64,000 nucleotides of DNA from positions 20,713,001 to 20,777,000 of the forward strand of contig NC_090785.1 of NCBI RefSeq assembly GCF_040054535.1. Direction: 5' to 3'. The DNA comes from Antennarius striatus (taxonomy: Eukaryota > Chordata > Actinopteri > Lophiiformes > Antennariidae). Below, in pieces: positions 37,874 to 64,000 of this stretch (the first letter of the stretch is position 1; each line of letters opens with the position of its first letter). The notes beneath the pieces are model-generated. The model was not told where the DNA came from. It saw only the letters and a program-made list of their open reading frames with translations, and searched no databases. The position numbers and the translations under genes are program-made.

Positions 37874-38104
37874 GTGCGCGCTAACATAAAAAGGGCGGAG
37901 GTTGCTGCATGCGACCAATCACAAACATGCAACAAACCGGCCCGAGCCGCATATTTCACAACGGAGGAGCAAACAATAATAATCAATAAATACGAGCAAA
38001 GCAAATCCAGGCAAAAAGCAACACAGCTGCAGCTGTCATACGGCGCAAGGATCGCTGGCAAAAAACTGCCGACTGTGTCAATGCGGAAGTTAGTGCCATT
38101 ATAA
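37874..38104 (+). pseudogene. Harbinger Myb/SANT-like accessory protein, fragment
   Basis: Reads ARAAYFTTEEQTIIINKYEQ then SKSRQKATQLQLSYGAR. TEEQ...I...YE is the start of the Myb/SANT-like DNA-binding domain that Harbinger transposons encode beside the transposase. The helix-turn-helix is incomplete. Confidence 0.6.
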
Positions 38105-38340
38105 TATTACTTCCCCACTATGACTGCAGTTGTATATCTGACTACAGTAACATTTGTGTGTTCCATAAATGTATGTGTGTACCACATTTTTTGTTATAGC
38201 ATGTGATTTTAGCCCCCGCAACTTTATGAATAGCTCTACGTACTGTGTTCTTCCCGAGGTTTTCAGCATCACCAACAGAATACATAAAAGTACCTATGAA
38301 TGAATGAATCAATACATAATTTACTTAAACAAATACTTGA

Positions 38341-38700
38341 TTAATGGCATTTTATCTGTGGCTTGCTTGTAACCCATCCAACGAGGGATTTAAGGACATC
38401 ATAATAATTACGAACATCACTAAGAAATATATTAACTGTGGCAAAAAACCTCAGTGCAATGCCCACTGTCTGCGGGACTGTCAGCGCGTGGTTGCGGTGC
38501 GTTCCATTACTGACGTAAGGCTCCAGCAGCTGACAGATGTAATGTAACCCCTCTCCCCAAAACCTGTACCTTTCATACAGTGATTGTTCAGGCAAATCGA
38601 ACGAATTACAGCGATCTCTAAATATTCTCTCACGCCTGAGCGCTCTTCGCACAAGCCGTGCACCAAGATCCACCGGGTTCTCATAAAACGGACAGCCCAT
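38341..38700 (-). pseudogene. Harbinger transposase N-terminal fragment
   Basis: Reads MGCPFYENPVDLGARLVRRA, RRERIFRDRCNSFDLPEQSL, YERYRFWGEGLHYICQLLEP and HALTVPQTVGIALRFFATV, matching the N-terminal helical region of HARBI1-like transposases. The DDE nuclease domain is missing; the frame drifts after VNIFLSDVRNYY. Confidence 0.85.
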
Positions 38701-38998
38701 TTTCCAAGAGAACTGATTGGTCAGTAGGTGGGGCTGTTATACCTGCTGAGCTCTTATCCAGAACTTATCCTGCTCCAGAGCAGGCTAGTTGTTCAGCATA
38801 GGTTACCACGACAATGTAGCCCAATAGAAAGTCAGCCATCTTTATGGTACCGAAAAGCCAGGGTTAAGCCTGAAGTTATCTCGCTAAGCCGTAATCCAGC
38901 TTTATGGTACAGGCCTCAGGTGTGGCTCCAGAAGTGGGCCCTGGGCTTCCTCCGGGCAGGGTCACATTTTTCCCTTTTTCATAGGATCTTCTGAATAG

Positions 38999-39828
38999 AC
39001 AGGATATCTAGGCATCATCGTGGTGAGGAGGGTTTACAGTTTGGTGGCCTGAGGATTGCATCGCTGCTTTTTGCAGATGTTGTGGTCCTGTTTGCGTCAT
39101 CGGCCTATGACCCGCAAGGCTCTCAGTTTGCAGCCGAATGTGAAGTGGCGGGGATGAGGATCAGCACCTCCAAATCTGAGGCCGTGGTCCTTAGCAGGAA
39201 GCCGGTTGACTGCTCTGTCCAAGTGGGGAATGAGGTCCTTCCACAGGCGGAGAAGTTTAAGTATCTTGGCGTCCTGTCCACGAGTGAGGGAACAATGGAA
39301 CGTGAGATTGGACGGAGAATTGGGACAGCAGGAGGGGTACTGCAGTCGCTTTACAGCACTGTTGTCACAAAGAGGGATCTAAACTGAGAGGCAAAGCTCT
39401 CCATCTACCGTTCAATCTTCGTTCCTACCCTCACCTATGGTCATGAGCGACGGGTCATGACCGAAAGAACGAGATCGCAGATACAAGCGGCGGAAATGGC
39501 GGATAGCTGGTGTCTCCCTTTAGGATAGGGTGAGAAACACTGCTGTTCGCGAGGGGCTCAGAGTAGAGCCGCTGCTCCTACGCGTCGAAAGGAGTCAGTT
39601 GAGGTGGTTTGGGCAGCTGGGGCTGGGCGCCTCCTTAAGGGAGGTGTTTCTGGCACGTACAGACCCAGGACCAGGTGGAGGGGTTATATCTCAACACTGG
39701 CCTGGGAACGTCTTGGTATCCCCTAATCAGAGCTGGTGGATGTGGCCAGGGAAAGGGTAGTTTGGGGCTCCCTGCTGAAGCTTCTATCCCCGTGACCGGA
39801 CTACAGATAAGCGGTGGAAGATGGATGG
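38999..39828 (+). mobile_element. Rex3 3' segment, sense strand
   Basis: Plus-strand RT from the palm (FGGLRIASLLFAD-like at 39040-39085, catalytic FADD degraded to FADVVVLF) through ISTSKSEAVVLSRKPVDC, EKFKYLGVLSTSEGTM and LTYGHERRVMTERTRSQIQA to the 3' tail GGAAGATGGATGGATGAATC at 39816-39835. Broken by a stop after KRDLN at about 39385. Confidence 0.88.
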
Positions 39829-40913
39829 ATGAATCATCACTTATAAATATTGATTTATTTTTTTTACACTGAATAATTTTTACCATGAAAACTGACGTTT
39901 GTTATACTGTTAGAAACAAGTAAATCTATTTAGCCGAAAAATCTATCGTGAGTAAAAATGCATGATCCTTTATGTCGTGTGCTCGATTTGTTTTCGTGGT
40001 TGGCCGGTTGCTTGCTATTGTTTCCGGCTATCGGAAAAGCAGTCTAAAGACAAACCCCGGTCTACTCGGACTGGCTTGTTTGTTACAACGAGCGCACCCT
40101 TGCTTGTTAACACGAGCGCTGATTGGCTGACACCCTTTACACCTCCTGCCAGATTGTCAGTTTGCTGGAACTCGAGGAGAATATCAGTCTGTGCTTATCT
40201 GACGGAGCCTGACATATTTTTGTTTTGTATGTGGTACTTTCAGTTCTCCGTCGCAGATGTTTACTTGCTCATAGGCGCACAGAGAGAGAACGAGGTTGTA
40301 GTCTCGGTAGCGCTCACCTTTTTAACGTTAGGTAAGTAAGCTAACGCTAGCTGGCTGTGTCTGTTCCTCAGCAAACTAGCTGCTTTGCTAATCTTTGATG
40401 TTGTTGTAGCCGGATAACTATCCAGCTGTGAAACACAATTTCCTGGCACCTATTTGCATTTAACTCTTTAATGAACATTAACATTAACGTCCCGTGGCTT
40501 CCTTCCCGGCTCCTTTTTTATTTTCCTCATTCCTGATTTAGCTAGCAGCAGTCATTAAGCTTACGTTACCTGTTTGTCTCCAAGGTGACGGCAGATGTTG
40601 CCCCATCCGTCACCTCCAGTCTCTCCCCGTCCGTCTTCTGATGCCCCTCTGGGTTATTCTGTGTGCTGATGACTGAGCTAAGGGGTCTGTGCACCTGAAG
40701 ACGCCGGACTGGTCGATGCTAAGAGCGTGGAAGTCGAAGCGGTGTGGGTCGATGAGATGTCAGAAGGGGTATGCCTCGTCCTGGAGACATTGTAGTCGTG
40801 AGAATTCGCCAGTCCCCGCGGTTCACCTACCTCTCTGACTTAGCTTATAACCCAGTGGACCAATTTTTCAGCCTAACTAGTAGTTACACATATATGGATG
40901 GTGGGGTCGCAGT
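39829..40913 (+). other. snx25: snx25 upstream region and probable 5'UTR
   Basis: GC content rises after 39990. TTAG|GTAAGTAAG at 40331/40332 is a strong donor that could end a non-coding first exon; a candidate acceptor is GTTTGTCTCCAAG at about 40572-40584. An in-frame stop TAG at 40881-40883 precedes the start codon. The promoter is not resolved. Confidence 0.4.
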
Positions 40914-62396
<21,483 letters not shown>

Positions 62397-63190
62397 GCAC
62401 ACGTCTCAGCCTTCTTACTGAGTCTGGATGTCGTTGGGTTACCTGCAGCTCACCTGTCCTAAGCTGCCAGGCTGGAGGATGGATGGCTGTTGGGTTGAAC
62501 TTCAACAGGAAGCAGTTGTGTTGGTCGGAGTTACACGCTGATTCTGTTGGTAGGACTTTGCTGTGAAATTATGAAAAGTTGGGCTGACGCCAGACTGAAC
62601 TGGATGTTGTTTGACTTCGGTGTGGTACAGCTCTAAAAGTGGAATAAACCGCCAACTTGTTTCTCTTCCATTCCTCTGAAAGCTGAATAACTAGATAGAT
62701 CACATCTGTTCCCAAAGGTTGACATTCACACAAGAACATACAGTAGTTTTGATCACATGTGACCAACGGCTGCAGTTTATTTCTTTTTTTTTTGAGTACC
62801 GCTGGGACATCAGCTCTGTACCACTACAAATTAAGAAGAAATTTGTGTTCCTGTGCGCAAGCATAAAGTGTGACAAGGTGAGGTAATAATAATGGGTGAA
62901 AGTCAACAACTTGTTTGTTTGTGGATGTTATATAAAGACCTCGATTTAACACGGCAGAGACCACGAGTGTCGATGCCTATGGAACTCTGAACATTCCTCC
63001 TACAAGCGACTTGAGCAAAACACTTGTATTCTGTGATTCTTGTTAAGGCTTATAATTGTGCAATATAATGTCATGTAAAAGTAATTGTGATGATTTTATT
63101 TATGATTATTATTAATAGATTTTATTTTTACCAAAAATTCTTTAGAGAGGATCTATAAAAGCAATAAATTGCAAACAAACCATTGTGGCT
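62397..63190 (+). other. snx25: snx25 3'UTR with poly(A) signals
   Basis: AATAAA at 62643-62648 and at 63163-63168. The second is followed by a T/G-rich stretch (CATTGTGGCTGTTG) and is the more likely end. A proximal end would give a 3'UTR of about 270 bases, the distal about 790. Confidence 0.6.
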
Positions 63191-64000
63191 GTTGAATTTC
63201 TTGAAATAGTCCTACTGCTGACTGTAATATTTATAATGTGATATTATCTATAAATCTTTTGTGTAGTGGTTCGCACCTGGAGTGTACCGTGGCTCCCTCC
63301 CCAAATCTGCTAGATTACACTTCAGTGAGATGAATGTAGTTTTTCAAATTCAAATAATTTAGAAACAGACACTACAACTTCTTAGAGTAAAAGAGGTTCA
63401 TGAACCTAATTTTTTAAAAACAATTGTGGAGCCATGTTTTTTTTCACGAAACTGTTGTGAAATGTTTTACAGTTGCACGAGTACTTGAATGCAACACGTG
63501 TTCCACACAGGGTGGGTTGGGTCTGGAGGGTTCGCGTCACCGGTTTTACTGACCTACAGAACCGACAAGCTAGAGAGAGTCAGTCCAAACACAAGAAGTG
63601 TGATGCTCTGCCTTCAAAGTAAGCATACAACGTCGTAGGAGAGAGATGGCTGTGTCGAACAGAACGGCGAAAATTTCCATTGTCCTTAAAACAAATATAC
63701 TTCTGTTACACACACTGTTGTTATATTTCAATCAGTCAAGTTTTATTTATATTAAAGCGTTTAATAATGGCAACAGACATTTCAAAGCGCTTTAACAGAG
63801 AGAGAAACCCAACTGAACCCTCCAGAGCAAGCATAACCAACAGTGGTGGGGAAAAACTCACTCGGTGAGGAAGAAACTCTGGGCAGGACCCAGACTCTTT
63901 TGGGCAGCCATCCGCCTTGACCGATTTCAATCGTGGGATCATTTTGGAAATACAAGTGACTGAAAAATCTAATTATTTTCATATAATTCGTTTTTTTATT
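63191..64000. other. downstream intergenic, with teleost LINE-type repeat at 63737-63940
   Basis: TCAAGTTTTATTTATATTAA, CAAAGCGCTTTAACAGAGAG, GGGGAAAAACTCACTCGGTG, AGGAAGAAACTCTGGGCAGG match a common teleost dispersed repeat ending (a block of TTTATAGCGC..., AAAGC.CTTTACA..., GAAAAACTCCC..., GGAAGAAACC...). No gene recognised. Confidence 0.55.

Larger units (their letters stand above)
37742..38916. mobile_element. PIF/Harbinger DNA transposon, degraded, 3-bp TSD CAG
   Basis: Terminal inverted repeats AGGCCTGTACCATAAAGC and GCTTTATGGTACAGGCCT are perfect over 18 bases; a 3-bp CAG duplication flanks the element (37739-37741 and 38917-38919). It encodes two divergent gene remnants, a Myb/SANT-like protein and a transposase N-terminus, the standard Harbinger pair. 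1175 bp, internally deleted. Confidence 0.9.
37345..38998 (-). mobile_element. Rex3 5' segment, inverted, split by a Harbinger
   Basis: 37345-37741 and 38920-38998 are minus-strand Rex3 5'UTR and endonuclease start (CAAGCCAGTGAGGTGACTTT, GGTGGTGGGTCCAC). The two pieces join across the Harbinger insertion at 37742-38916 at the motif CCAGG(T/C)...GGCTCCAG seen intact in the copy at 11625-14606. It abuts a plus-strand Rex3 RT segment at 38999. Confidence 0.8.

Overview
The window is vertebrate nuclear DNA, almost certainly from a ray-finned fish. The evidence is split coding exons with GT-AG introns, very long CA/TG microsatellites, and a transposon mix typical of teleosts: Rex1, Rex3, RTE, Tx1-clade L1, Harbinger, hAT, piggyBac, Ty3/gypsy and small inverted-repeat elements. 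Species cannot be fixed from the sequence. Protein family calls come from recognised motifs recalled from memory; no database was searched.

Four host loci lie on the plus strand. (1) 264-396 is the last coding exon of a plastin, most like L-plastin (lcp1), with its 3'UTR. (2) 18583-21649 is a decayed cyclic-nucleotide-gated channel alpha-subunit gene. Its pore-forming core is deleted, several frames are broken and the cyclic-nucleotide-contacting arginine is replaced. (3) 30159-34386 is a four-exon frame for a 124-residue protein: a signal peptide, then the transmembrane segment and start of the cytosolic tail of the calnexin/calmegin family, with no lectin domain. (4) 40914-62396 is a complete sorting nexin 25 gene (snx25): 21 coding exons, 975 residues, in the order two membrane segments, PXA, RGS, PX, C-terminal nexin domain. 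All its exon phases join.

The rest is mostly transposon-derived. 3940-5745 is a truncated Ty3/gypsy relic; 6440-8362 a minus-strand RTE LINE; 8365-9230 a hAT relic; 9330-11140 a piggyBac relic holding a 1-kb inverted-repeat element, which itself holds a TG...CA solo-LTR-like element. 11625-14606 is a long minus-strand Rex3. 22476-29501 is a run of Tx1-clade L1 insertions, most of them starting at (TTC)n tracts. 37345-39828 is a Rex3 with an inverted 5' part (twin-priming shape) split by a Harbinger transposon. The snx25 introns hold Rex1, two Rex3 copies, small inverted-repeat elements, two hairpins and an unusual GCTAGCGGAAATAGCG-rich tract.

No operon-like or multi-gene system is visible; the host genes are functionally unrelated neighbours. 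The most interesting items are the calnexin-like mini-gene, the channel gene with its core removed, the TTC-anchored Tx1 nest, the GCTAGCGGAA tract, and the snx25 splice-site oddities (one GC-AG intron and one acceptor whose pyrimidine tract is a TG microsatellite).
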